A stretch of 64,000 nt of DNA from Nostoc edaphicum CCNP1411 (GCF_014023275.1 NZ_CP054698.1:5727001-5791000); one strand, 5' to 3'; positions 8,609 through 16,873 are shown, counted from the first letter of the stretch. Notes: a model not told the origin generated them from the letters alone. Numbers and translations are program-made.

Positions 8609-8780
8609 TTATGGTTTATATACCTCACTGCGATGAGCGATCCTTCAGGGCTTTAATGTTGGGGTGCGATCGAGGAGTTTGTTCTAGCTGCTGCAAACAT
8701 CGGGCAATTTTCTTAGCAAAAGCTTTGTCAGCATTGACATAAACTTCTTGAACATCGGGATGAAGAATAACTTCATACAT
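8609..8780 (-). pseudogene. RelE-type toxin gene with internal deletion
   Basis: The ATG at 8780 starts MYEVILHPDVQEVYVNADKA and continues through AKKIARCLQQLEQTPRSHPN to IKALK, the usual N-terminal half of a RelE/ParE-superfamily mRNA interferase. It then runs DRSSQ and stops at 8627-8625, giving only 51 residues. In another frame, the following bases read IAHRSEVYKP and a stop at 8611-8609, which is the normal C-terminus of this family (VIAHRSEVYK). So about 35 central codons, including most catalytic strands, have been removed and the ends joined out of frame. It overlaps the antitoxin stop by 8 bases, as in an intact operon. The 51-residue form is unlikely to be an active RNase. Confidence 0.75.
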
Positions 8781-9051
8781 CAGATCGAAGAGTTCTCCAG
8801 GCGGTGTATTGGGCTTTAGGCGTTACTTGATTTTGCTTAACTCGCTCTAACAATCCAGGAATTGCCAAAAGTTCTTGGGTTGCAGCTTCGCTTTCAGTAT
8901 TTGCCAAATAAGCAGCAAAATCAGTCAGCACCTGTAATCGCTCTGGAGATAGTTGCTGGAGTAAATCATTAAGCTGTTGCTGTAACTCTGCGACAGAGAT
9001 CAAATCTGCTGATGACCCATCATCCATCGGAGAATTATCGGTAGTATTCAT
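8773..9051 (-). CDS. Type II antitoxin-like protein partnering the decayed toxin
   Basis: 92 residues. The features match antitoxins that precede RelE-type toxins in cyanobacteria: a helix-rich LISVAELQQQLNDLLQQLSP, then ERLQVLTDFAAYLANTESEA, a short LLAIPGLLERV motif and a Trp-containing tail AWRTLRSDV. Its TGA overlaps the toxin ATG (GATGTATGA), showing translational coupling. With the toxin damaged, the antitoxin may persist as a solitary DNA-binding or anti-addiction protein. I see no clear N-terminal DNA-binding ribbon-helix-helix, so the family name is an inference from context and from the C-terminal motif. Confidence 0.7.
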   Translation of the reverse strand: MNTTDNSPMDDGSSADLISVAELQQQLNDLLQQLSPERLQVLTDFAAYLANTESEAATQELLAIPGLLERVKQNQVTPKAQYTAWRTLRSDV

Positions 9052-9148
9052 TGCCTACTTCATAATTTCAAGGTTTAGTTTTTATTATCCATCAAATCTT
9101 CCAAGTGCTTTGGTTATCTTAGGGAAAACATCGGCAGAGGCGATCGCC

Positions 9149-9180
9149 CCTTGTAGAGACGGCGATTTATCGCGTCTTCT
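9149..9180. repeat. Dispersed REP-like palindrome (copy 4)
   Basis: CTTGTAGAGACGGCGATTTA followed by TCGCGTCTTCTT, between the antitoxin promoter region and the RAYT start. Confidence 0.85.
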
Positions 9181-9194
9181 TCCTTCCCATCATT

Positions 9195-9238
9195 TACATA
9201 GCGCAAATAATTCCGATACATAGCGCAAATAATTCCGA
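9195..9238. repeat. Perfect 22-bp tandem duplication
   Basis: Two adjacent identical 22-base units (start TACATAGCGCAAATAATTCC), 75 bases upstream of the interrupted RAYT gene. The unit contains no clear promoter element. Confidence 0.85.
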
Positions 9239-9372
9239 GTTTTTTGGGTTGGCAATTACATCAATGCAAAGCAATAATTGCATAAATTTTTGTATCAATC
9301 AAAGATGTAATCATGAATAATGATCCTCAACCAGAAAACAACAAACCTAAATAAGCTGTTACGCAGCTAAAT

Positions 9373-9984
9373 TTAATAAACAGCATTACCTTTATTTTTA
9401 ATTTTGCGTTCCCATTTAATAATAAGACCTCCTTCATTTAACAATTTATTTAACAACTCTTCTAGCTGTGATACTGACTCGAACAATCTATGAGCTATAT
9501 ATTCTTTTGCTGAATGCCAAACCAATTCAATCAAATTATAATCTGGACTATAAGGTGGTAGAAATTCCAGGATAATATTTGGCATTTCTGCCTTGATACG
9601 AACTAAAATATCTTTTCTTTTATGGAAGCTGGCATTATCTAAGATAATCACTATTTTCGCAGAACATTTATTGAAAGTCTCAATTCTATTTCCTTGCTCT
9701 ATCCATTCTTGCAATAGAAAATTATTCAAAGATTGAAGCTGCTCATAAAATACATCGGCATTTCCTTTTTTAATCACAAAATTCATTCTCTTCTTGTCGT
9801 GATAACGTAACCCTCCCATAATATTTACTCTTCCTCTTCTTCTTTGACCTGTGATTTGTTTCCTTGTACCTTTCTTACCCCAGTTTTTTCTTCTTATCAC
9901 TCTTAAACTAAATCCACTCTCATCCCAAAACCATACCTGTAAACGCTCTGGGGCTTCCTTTGTTATTCTTAAGTATTCTGACAA
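9373..9984 (-). CDS. IS630-type transposase, C-terminal DDE part
   Basis: Catalytic half of the transposase, 203 residues as read from a TTG at 9984; it normally continues from the upstream frame. The RNase-H-fold triad is visible: FWDESGFS (first Asp), VIILDNASFHK (second Asp) and NLIELVWHSAKEYI (Glu), with FLPPYSPDYN between. Transposes the element by cut-and-paste into TA. Natural production needs frame changes from the N-terminal frame: the conserved linker YVYLWAKYSLEDKQNPEMRK is in a third frame between runs of A at 10062-10068 and 9985-9990. So either slippage at both runs or decay applies. Confidence 0.88.
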   Translation of the reverse strand: MSEYLRITKEAPERLQVWFWDESGFSLRVIRRKNWGKKGTRKQITGQRRRGRVNIMGGLRYHDKKRMNFVIKKGNADVFYEQLQSLNNFLLQEWIEQGNRIETFNKCSAKIVIILDNASFHKRKDILVRIKAEMPNIILEFLPPYSPDYNLIELVWHSAKEYIAHRLFESVSQLEELLNKLLNEGGLIIKWERKIKNKGNAVY

Positions 9985-10010
9985 TTTTTTCTTTAAATGC
10001 CTTACGCATT

Positions 10011-10481
10011 TCAGGATTCTGTTTGTCCTCTAGGCTGTATTTTGCCCAAAGGTAAACGTACTTTTTTTCGCTCTAATATTCTCCCAACTTGTGAACCACT
10101 TAACTTAATTCCTGTTATCTTTTCGAGGTATGTAGCTAGTCTTGCTGCTGTCCAACGACCAAATTCATACCCATACTCTAGTGGCTCTTTTTCAATTATT
10201 TCTAATAATAAATCCTCATATTCTTTGGTAACTTTGCGGAAGTTCCCTTCTCTTCTTCCATCTAAAAAACTTTCTAGGTTATCTGGATCGCCGTGAACTG
10301 CCCAATATGCTACTGTTGGATATGCAATATCTAAAAACTTACTAATCTCTTGATAAGTTTTTCCATCATTCATTAATAATAAAATCAGAATCTTTTCTCT
10401 TACGTAGGGATTTTCATGCTCTTTTAGCGTTTTTAGTAGCCTTTCCTTCTGCTCTTGGGAAAGATGATTTTTTGCTGGCAT
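10011..10481 (-). CDS. IS630-type transposase, N-terminal helix-turn-helix part
   Basis: 156 residues from the ATG at 10481. Contains two helix-turn-helix segments that bind the inverted repeats: SQEQKERLLKTLKEHENPYV...KTYQEISKFLDIAYPTVAYW and the second around RWTAARLATYLEKITGIKLSGSQVGRIL. The conserved sequence ends at GRILERKK just at a run of seven A. Beyond it the frame gives VRLPLGKIQPRGQTES and stops, unlike the family. One A fewer would lead into the conserved YVYLWAKYSLED linker. Confidence 0.88.
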   Translation of the reverse strand: MPAKNHLSQEQKERLLKTLKEHENPYVREKILILLLMNDGKTYQEISKFLDIAYPTVAYWAVHGDPDNLESFLDGRREGNFRKVTKEYEDLLLEIIEKEPLEYGYEFGRWTAARLATYLEKITGIKLSGSQVGRILERKKVRLPLGKIQPRGQTES

Positions 10482-10810
10482 AGATGGCTGATACTAAATT
10501 AATTACTTAATCTAATATTATACAATCTAGCTGCGTAACAGCTTACAAAGGTAAATATCGCATTGACTCAACCCGTTTGCCAGCATGGAGTTATGCTAGC
10601 AATGCCGGATATTTCATTACTATTTGCACCGATGATAAAAAATGCTTTTTTGGTGAGGTTGTGCAAGGTGAAATGCAGCGATCGCCAATTGGAGAAATTG
10701 CTCATAAATTGTGGTATGAGATTCCTAATAATTTTTCTAATTGCCAGATAGATTCGTTTTGCGTCATGCCTAATCATATTCATGGGATTTTGGTTATTAA
10801 TCAAATACGA

Positions 10811-10899
10811 GAAGAAGACGCGATGAATCAAACACAAGAAGAAGATGCGATGAATCCACGAACACAGGAAGAAGACGCGATGAATCGCGTCTCTACAAG
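10811..10899 (+). repeat. REP-like arm amplified within the RAYT coding frame
   Basis: Three copies of GAAGAAGACGCGATGAATC-like sequence (10811, about 10837 and 10868), the last continuing into CGCGTCTCTACAAG, i.e. a full palindrome. The translation is EEDAMNQTQ EEDAMNPRTQ EEDAMNRVSTS, an in-frame insertion between NQIR and QRGD of the nuclease. Confidence 0.85.
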
Positions 10900-11162
10900 C
10901 CAACGGGGGGATATTCAACGGGGTGGGGTTACTGGTTTTTTTAATCCGATGTTGTCTAAAAATTCCCTTTCTAAAATTATTAGGTGGTACAAAGGACGAT
11001 GTTCATTTGAAATTAATCAAATCTATGAAGGTTTTGGATGGCAAGAAAGGTTTCATGACAACATAATTCGTGATGAATTTGCCCTCGACCAAATTAGACA
11101 ATATATTATCAATAACCCAATCAATTGGGAACACGATCGCGAACAACCACCCCATCCCCCCT

Positions 11163-11210
11163 CCTTGTAGAGACGCGATTCATCGCGTCTTCTTGCTAAT
11201 TCATCGCGCC
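11163..11210. repeat. Dispersed REP-like palindrome (copy 5, flanking RAYT)
   Basis: CCTTGTAGAGACGCGATTCA then TCGCGTCTTCTT, plus a second ATTCATCGCG arm. It covers the RAYT stop codon, the position typical of REPs that flank their RAYT gene. Confidence 0.85.
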
Positions 11211-11215
11211 TAGTA

Positions 11216-12730
11216 CTATTTACGCGTATAACGATGCTTCACCCCAACAGGAAAATATTCTGCATCCCCCATTGGAGCTAACGTAACTTGTGGCGTTTGA
11301 TATTCTGCCGGAACATAATTAGCAAACTCGCTATTTAAACGTAGCAGTTGTGAAAGAATAGAAGATGCGATCGCAACTCTTTGATCTTCACTACCCTCTA
11401 CCCCTGCTCCTAACTCCACAACCACAGATAAAAATCGGTTTTTGTCAGCATCTTCCTTCACCTGCAACACAAATTTACCCGTCACCCATTCTTGAATTCC
11501 TGGTTGTTCTAATCCCACCGTCACATTTTCGGGATAGATATTTGCGCCAAAGTAGGAAACTGTAAAGTTAGAACGCCCAAAGACATAAACGAAAGGTAGC
11601 TGATGAATACCTCTAGGTGATTGTTGAGTGTCAGAACGCAGATTTTCGAGCGGGTTAAATCCCCATTCTGCTAAAAATTGCAGCATGGCATCATAACTAA
11701 TTATCCCGCCAGTATCCAAGATGTCATAACGTACTAAGGGAATACCGTTATCTCCAGAGAACAGCAATCCGCCATCTTGAACTTCAAAAAAGCGACTGCA
11801 AGGATCGTATTGTACTAGCGTGGGTAAACGCGATTCCCCAAATAAAGCTCTAGCTGCATCGGGATTTTCTGCCAAAAAACGGCGAATGCAGATACTTAAC
11901 GGTGTTTCATTACCCAAAACTCCCGCATCCGCAGTCCCGTAAAGTGATGCAAAATCATAACAAGGATTTTGTAAACCAACTCTTTGGGCAACTAAACTCC
12001 GCCATTCTTCACTAAATACTTCTCCCGCCATCACTAATTTAATCTGATATTGCTGCCACTCCACACCACGGGCGATACCAGTATCAATGACATCTTTTAA
12101 AAATGGCGGGTATCCCAATAACACCACTTGTTCAAAAGCTGAACCTAATTCCTGCACAACTCGCAATATTTCTTCTTTATTGTTACCAGGAGTAATTACA
12201 GTGATGGGATAACCTTTGCTAGCAAGATAACGACAGCAATTAGTAGTAAACATTCCACCTACCCAAGTGCCCAAAGTGAAACAAATCACTGCTAGGGTAC
12301 GTCTGGTATCTGCATAGAAACTATCGTGAAAAATTTGTTCAAAACGTGTGGCGATTTGGAGTTCATCTGTGAAAAAACGAGGCCAAAATGTCGGTTTCCC
12401 ACTGGAACCTGATGAAGCAGCTATCATGTCGCACGCTTGGAGTTGTCCGTTGCGGCACAAGTCAGCTAAGGGATAACGCAGTATATAATTTTGTTTAGCG
12501 ATCGCTGGGAGTTTTTGAAACTCTTCCAAGGTTTGAATAGTCGCGGGATTAATTTCCCTTTCTGCTAAAAAAGCCTTGTAAGCTGGCACATTAGCCGCCA
12601 CATCGTGAAATAAAGTCAACGCTGCCGAAGTTTGAGTGTTGAGATGCCGTTGCAGTAGCGTTTCTAGGGGGGTAGACAAAAAATCTTCAAATGCTTTAAT
12701 TACTTGCTGCTGTCTTGATTTGTGGTTCAT
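11216..12730 (-). CDS. Phenylacetate-CoA ligase-like (PaaK/CapK-type) adenylate-forming enzyme
   Basis: 504 residues of the ANL superfamily: activates a carboxylate with ATP, usually to transfer it to CoA. Visible motifs: P-loop AASSGSSGKPTFW (residues about 104-116), FASLYGTADAG (adenine-binding region) and PLVRYDILDTGG (ribose-binding Asp), with a C-terminal domain ending KHRYTRK whose Lys-rich segment may contain the catalytic Lys. The second core, VICFTLGTWVGGMF, matches PaaK relatives. Substrate is not predictable; it could be aromatic or fatty acids, or a capsule-related acyl group. It stands alone, with a REP-like element downstream and short heptamer repeats upstream. Confidence 0.8.
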   Translation of the reverse strand: MNHKSRQQQVIKAFEDFLSTPLETLLQRHLNTQTSAALTLFHDVAANVPAYKAFLAEREINPATIQTLEEFQKLPAIAKQNYILRYPLADLCRNGQLQACDMIAASSGSSGKPTFWPRFFTDELQIATRFEQIFHDSFYADTRRTLAVICFTLGTWVGGMFTTNCCRYLASKGYPITVITPGNNKEEILRVVQELGSAFEQVVLLGYPPFLKDVIDTGIARGVEWQQYQIKLVMAGEVFSEEWRSLVAQRVGLQNPCYDFASLYGTADAGVLGNETPLSICIRRFLAENPDAARALFGESRLPTLVQYDPCSRFFEVQDGGLLFSGDNGIPLVRYDILDTGGIISYDAMLQFLAEWGFNPLENLRSDTQQSPRGIHQLPFVYVFGRSNFTVSYFGANIYPENVTVGLEQPGIQEWVTGKFVLQVKEDADKNRFLSVVVELGAGVEGSEDQRVAIASSILSQLLRLNSEFANYVPAEYQTPQVTLAPMGDAEYFPVGVKHRYTRK

Positions 12731-12948
12731 GACGCTTGTTGTTTATCCTGAAGTAAACCAACACCGTTAAACAGTGCTGAGTGCTGAGTAACTAGTGCTG
12801 AGTTAAAAAAACAATAATCGCACGGGCTAAACCCTAGCTATACGCTAACAGCATCAAACAAATGCTCCTAACCTTTGGTAGGATATCCGAAAATGAGGAT
12901 AGGCGCGTTGTAGTTACTCAATAAAACCTTAATTTATCCTTGGGCACC

Positions 12949-14637
12949 ATGCAGCTCTATTGCAGTAAACAACACACAAATAATGGTAGTAACCGCTTTT
13001 GTACCCATTGCGGTGAGCCATTACCTCTTGGTGTGGGACAGGTTGTGGATAATCGCTATCAAATTATCCGTCAATTAGGGCAGGGCGGCTTTGGACGCAC
13101 CTATTTGGCTGAGGATATAAATAAATCCCATCAAACCTGTGTGTTGAAGGAATTTGCACCCCAAGTACAAGAACATCAAGATTTACAAAAAGCTAAAGAG
13201 TTATTTGAACGAGAAGCAAATGTTCTCAAAAAACTCCAGCATCCACAAATTCCGCGTTTTCATGCTTCGCTACAAGTGAAAATCGGTACTAAAGATTTTT
13301 TCTTTTTAGTACAAGATTATGTGGATGGTGATAATTATTACCAATTATTAGAACAGCGGGAAACTCAAGGAAAAACCTTTAATGAAGAGGAAGTAATTAC
13401 TCTACTGCAACAGATTTTACCAGTGTTATCCTACATCCACTCACAAGATGTAGTTCACCGTGATATCTCTCCCGATAATTTGATTTGGCGGCGTTCTGAT
13501 AATCTCCCGGTGCTGATTGATTTTGGTGGTGTTAAGCAATTGCCAGCTTCTCAAGGTTTTTGGCAGACTAAGCTAGCTGAAAATAATACTTTGCTAGGTA
13601 AAAAGGGCTACGCCCCAGAAGAACAGCTACGTCAGGGAAAAGCATTTTTCAGTAGTGATTTATACTCTTTGGCGGTAACAACATTAGTGTTGCTCACAGG
13701 ACAAGAACCGCAAAAATTATACGACAGCTATCAGGGAATTTGGGGATGGGGAAAACAAATCCGAGTTAGTCCCCAATTGGAAGCGGTGTTAAAAAAGATG
13801 CTGGCTTATAAACCTAGCGATCGCTACCAACGAGCCGAGCAAATCCTCAAAGATTTACCATCGTCAACTGCAACTAAATCCCCAGGTAATTATATTACTG
13901 GCAAGATTAAGACGATGGTTGTTGCTCCGGGAAGACAACGCGCTAGTGCTATTGTGAGTAGATTTCAGAGCAGAACGCAAGCGATTGCTAAACCGATATC
14001 TTGGCCTGTTTGGATTCGCCCTTTTGTGATCAGTTTAGGGGGAACAGCTATAGTTGGATTAACTTTGGCGGCGGGAAATGCAGTAATTCGGGCTGTAACT
14101 TCAATCACTATTCCATCAATTTCCTTACCGGAAATTCCCCAGTTTCCAAATCCGATTGGTAAACCAGTCAGCGACAAAGGAAAAAATAGCAATCTCCAGG
14201 AAATTATCAGTCGTCGTCAACAGCTAGAAATTACTGAAGGATTTTTTATTCCCTTCGTCGATAATTTATTTTATACAAAAAAACCAGAATTAAAAGGACG
14301 TAGCCTGACATCTAAACCAGAAGACGCGGGTTTACGAAATGAATGGTCTGGTATTGCTGACGATTTATTGAATAAAATAGAACGGGCTAACCTCAGTACA
14401 GCATCTCGTCGAAAATTGGGGAACTATAGTCAAAAAGATTACGATACATGGAGACGACAAGCGCGATCGGGGCAGCTTGGGAACTATACAATTGATCAGC
14501 TGACCAAAGACACAAATGAAAAATTTGATCGGTTGTTTCCTGATCAGCAGCGTGGAAAACTCAATCAAAAGACTTTCGGTCAAATTTGGTATGCGATCGC
14601 AGCTGATCAAGTCAGTAAAGTACAATCTGGCAAGTAA
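12949..14637 (+). CDS. Membrane-anchored Ser/Thr protein kinase with N-terminal zinc ribbon (first of a pair)
   Basis: 562 residues. Residues 1-25 form a zinc ribbon (CSKQHT...RFCTHCGE). Kinase domain about 35-300: glycine loop GQGGFGRTYLAED, Lys in VLKEFAPQ, catalytic loop HRDISPDNL, DFGGVKQ and GKKGYAPEEQL. The usual Lys of HRDxKxxN is Ser. A single trans-membrane helix (FVISLGGTAIVGLTLAAGN, about 360-380) separates the cytosolic kinase from an extracytoplasmic region of about 140 residues (422-560: RRQQLEITEGFFIPFVDNLF...GQIWYAIAADQV). The ATG at 12949 is preferred over the TTG nine bases earlier. It resembles its downstream neighbour throughout, so a tandem duplication is likely; an extracytoplasmic sensor role is inferred. 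Confidence 0.88.
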   Translation: MQLYCSKQHTNNGSNRFCTHCGEPLPLGVGQVVDNRYQIIRQLGQGGFGRTYLAEDINKSHQTCVLKEFAPQVQEHQDLQKAKELFEREANVLKKLQHPQIPRFHASLQVKIGTKDFFFLVQDYVDGDNYYQLLEQRETQGKTFNEEEVITLLQQILPVLSYIHSQDVVHRDISPDNLIWRRSDNLPVLIDFGGVKQLPASQGFWQTKLAENNTLLGKKGYAPEEQLRQGKAFFSSDLYSLAVTTLVLLTGQEPQKLYDSYQGIWGWGKQIRVSPQLEAVLKKMLAYKPSDRYQRAEQILKDLPSSTATKSPGNYITGKIKTMVVAPGRQRASAIVSRFQSRTQAIAKPISWPVWIRPFVISLGGTAIVGLTLAAGNAVIRAVTSITIPSISLPEIPQFPNPIGKPVSDKGKNSNLQEIISRRQQLEITEGFFIPFVDNLFYTKKPELKGRSLTSKPEDAGLRNEWSGIADDLLNKIERANLSTASRRKLGNYSQKDYDTWRRQARSGQLGNYTIDQLTKDTNEKFDRLFPDQQRGKLNQKTFGQIWYAIAADQVSKVQSGK

Positions 14638-14640
14638 GGA

Positions 14641-14701
14641 GACTGGGGACTGGGGACTGGAGAAGAGTTACTAATAACAAATGACAAATGACTAATAACT
14701 A
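14641..14701. repeat. Heptamer repeats between the twin kinase genes
   Basis: ACTGGGG units (14641-14663) followed by AATAACA/AATGACA/AATGACT units (about 14671-14700). The last unit runs directly into the ATG of the second kinase. Confidence 0.75.
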
Positions 14702-16873
14702 ATGACTAAAATATATTGTTCTAAAGGACATGAAAATACTCCAGGTAGTCGCTTTTGTCTCCAGTGTGGTGAAAATTTGTTGGATACGCCCATGAGTTAT
14801 GGTATTCAACCGGGACTAACTTTAGGCGATCGCTATGTGATTGTACGTCAAATTGGCCAGGGTGGCTTTGGACGTACTTATTTAGCTGAAGATGTCAACC
14901 GTTTCCGTGAACTTTGTGTTTTAAAAGAATTTTCTCCCCAAGTTCAAACCGCTTACGTTGTCCAAAAAGCTGAAGAACTGTTTGAGAGGGAAGCGAGTGT
15001 TCTTTATAAACTGCAACATCCCCAAATTCCCCGCTTCCGGGAACTGCTGCGGATGAACTTAGGAGGCAAAGAATATCTGTTTTTGGTGCAAGATTATGTA
15101 GAAGGGGAAACTTACAACTCGTTGTTAGATGCTCGGATAAAGCAAGGTTTGCGCTTTACAGAAGTAGAAGTACGCCAATTATTGCAGCAAATTTTGCCAG
15201 TGTTGGAATACATCCACTCACTAGGAGTAATTCATCGAGATATTTCTCCAGATAATTTAATGCTTCGCACTGTTGACAAACTGCCAGTATTAATTGATTT
15301 TGGCGGTGTCAAACAAGTAGTAGCAGTAGTTGCTTCCCAATATTACCAACCCGGCGTAGTTGCATCTTCTCCATCACCAACCCTACTAGGTAAGATAGGA
15401 TTTGCGCCTCCAGAACAGATGCAAACTGGGTTAGTCTCTCCCCACAGCGATTTGTATGCTTTAGCAGCAACAATGTTGGTTTTACTGACAGGCAAACAAC
15501 CCCAAGAATTAATTGATACCTACACTCTTAGTTGGCAGTGGCGACGGGAAGTAAGCCTGAGTCAAACTTTGGCAGAGGTATTAGATAAAATGCTATCTGC
15601 TAGACCAAGCGATCGCTATCAATCAGCCCGTCAAGTACTCCAAGCTATCAACTCGCCCCCAGCTAACTTTCCCCCAACTCAATACCCCACACCACCACAA
15701 CCACAACCCACATCCGCCACCGTCGCCGTCTCTCCACCTCCCCCATCCTCCCCATCTCCCTCATATCCCCCATCTCCTCAGCCCACAAGCTGGTGGACAC
15801 CAACAAAAATCTTCCTTGTAGCGGCGTTAGTCGTTGGTAGTGTTGGATTAATTTCGTGGGGATTGAATAGCAGGCGAGATGTCGGTGAAGTCGAACCTAC
15901 ACCTACAGCCAGTCCAATTCCAACCAGTGAACAACCAACCGATCCCTTAGCGCAATATTCACCAGCAGAACGGGAACGCAAAGAGAAATTAAGCGATCGC
16001 CGTCAACAGTTGGGTATTAGTTCTAACTTCTACGTGAATTTGGTGAATCAAGTTTTTTGGGATAGAAATCCCAGTTTGCGAGGACGCACTCTTAGCAATG
16101 GCCCTGAAGATGAGGGTTTGCGGGCAGAATGGGATAAAACAGCCTCAGAATTGCTGGAAAAACTTGCACCATTGAGTTCCAATACACGACGACAGTTGGG
16201 AACCTACACAAGTGCTGAACGCGATCGCTGGAAAGTGGAAGTCAACAAAATTAACGTTGGTAGTCGTTCTTTGTATGATTTAGGAGATGCGGCTTTCTTA
16301 CGTGTATTCCCTGAACAGCGGGGTAAAAATTTCCAAGATCAGCCCATTGGACAAGTTTGGTACGGATTTGTTAGCGATAAACTCAGTGCTATTCTCGCCG
16401 GTAGTGCTTTCCAGAAAATTGTCTTTGATCCGGGGGCTACTGGCAAAACAGTCAGCGGTACTCTCCAACCTGGTGGTGGTAAAGTATTCATTGCTGAACT
16501 TGCCAAAGACCAATCTCTAGACTTGAACCTACAAGCAAATTCCCAAGTTTTGTTATCAGTCTATTCACCCTCTGGCAAAATTCAATTTTTAGAAGATTCT
16601 ACCCAGCGTAGTTTGTCAACTAAATTACCAGAAAACGGATTTTACGAGTTTGTCGTGGTTTCCACAGCATCGAAACCAGTAGATTATAAACTCAGCATTA
16701 CAGCGGAAAATCCCACCCCTTCCCCATCGCCAACACCAACGCCCACGGAAACACCAACGCCTACAGAAACACCAACGCCTACAGAAACGCCCACAGAAAC
16801 ACCTACACCAACTCCCACAGAAACCTCCACACCTGAACCGACACCGACACCGACACAGGAGACAACGCCCTAG
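14702..16873 (+). CDS. Membrane-anchored Ser/Thr protein kinase with PPC-like domain and PTE-rich tail (second of a pair)
   Basis: 723 residues. Zinc ribbon CSKGHEN...RFCLQCGENL, then kinase core GQGGFGRTYLAED, VLKEFSPQ, HRDISPDNLM, DFGGVKQ and GFAPPEQM up to about 310, a Pro/Ser linker, one trans-membrane helix (IFLVAALVVGSVGLISWGL, about 370-388), and the same extracytoplasmic domain as the upstream kinase (RRQQLGISSNFYVNLVNQVF, about 433-570). It then adds a beta-sandwich of pre-peptidase C-terminal type (VSGTLQPGGGKVFIAELAKD ... NGFYEFVVVS, about 575-670) and a PTE-rich tail. HRD loop carries Ser in place of Lys, as in its neighbour. The start ATG comes from a heptamer repeat. Likely co-transcribed with the upstream gene (64-base gap). 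Confidence 0.88.
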   Translation: MTKIYCSKGHENTPGSRFCLQCGENLLDTPMSYGIQPGLTLGDRYVIVRQIGQGGFGRTYLAEDVNRFRELCVLKEFSPQVQTAYVVQKAEELFEREASVLYKLQHPQIPRFRELLRMNLGGKEYLFLVQDYVEGETYNSLLDARIKQGLRFTEVEVRQLLQQILPVLEYIHSLGVIHRDISPDNLMLRTVDKLPVLIDFGGVKQVVAVVASQYYQPGVVASSPSPTLLGKIGFAPPEQMQTGLVSPHSDLYALAATMLVLLTGKQPQELIDTYTLSWQWRREVSLSQTLAEVLDKMLSARPSDRYQSARQVLQAINSPPANFPPTQYPTPPQPQPTSATVAVSPPPPSSPSPSYPPSPQPTSWWTPTKIFLVAALVVGSVGLISWGLNSRRDVGEVEPTPTASPIPTSEQPTDPLAQYSPAERERKEKLSDRRQQLGISSNFYVNLVNQVFWDRNPSLRGRTLSNGPEDEGLRAEWDKTASELLEKLAPLSSNTRRQLGTYTSAERDRWKVEVNKINVGSRSLYDLGDAAFLRVFPEQRGKNFQDQPIGQVWYGFVSDKLSAILAGSAFQKIVFDPGATGKTVSGTLQPGGGKVFIAELAKDQSLDLNLQANSQVLLSVYSPSGKIQFLEDSTQRSLSTKLPENGFYEFVVVSTASKPVDYKLSITAENPTPSPSPTPTPTETPTPTETPTPTETPTETPTPTPTETSTPEPTPTPTQETTP
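16722..16863 (+). repeat. Coding repeat for TPTETP tail
   Basis: Degenerate 18-base units (ACGCCTACAGAAACACCA type) coding PTETPT, with partial units. Such Pro/Thr/Glu tails are typical of surface-exposed linkers. Confidence 0.8.

Larger units (their letters stand above)
9354..10543 (-). mobile_element. IS630-type insertion sequence (about 1.19 kb) with TA target duplication
   Basis: The ends are exact inverted copies: TAAGCTGTTACGCAGCTA at 9352-9369 and its complement at 10528-10545. The outermost TA on each side (9352-9353, 10544-10545) is the duplicated target, as expected for IS630/Tc1-mariner. It carries a split DDE transposase on the minus strand. The perfect ends and the clean host junction point to a fairly recent insertion. 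Confidence 0.95.
9313..11170 (+). pseudogene. REP-associated tyrosine transposase (RAYT), split by an IS630-type element
   Basis: RAYTs are single-copy Y1/HUH nucleases linked to REP palindromes. The first 13 codons (MNNDPQPENNKPK, 9313-9351) are followed by the TA target of the IS; the frame resumes at 10544 with TAC and reads YKGKYRIDSTRLPAW, then YFITICTDDKKCFFGE, the HUH motif MPNHIHGI, and the Tyr-bearing IRQYIINNPINW near the C-terminus. Removing the IS plus one TA restores one uninterrupted frame of 222 codons. In its middle are three repeats of EEDAMN(P/Q) encoded by arms of the REP-like palindrome. The remaining downstream frame (first ATG 10577) lacks about 24 N-terminal residues, so activity as it stands is doubtful. 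Confidence 0.85.

Noticed and set aside
8434..8628. 64-residue minus-strand frame
   Set aside because: It overlaps the toxin remnant, a HIP1 site and two dispersed repeats; its sequence is repeat-derived and has no family features.
10568..10918. Minus-strand frame opposite the RAYT gene
   Set aside because: The plus-strand frame has the HUH and Tyr motifs; this is its shadow.
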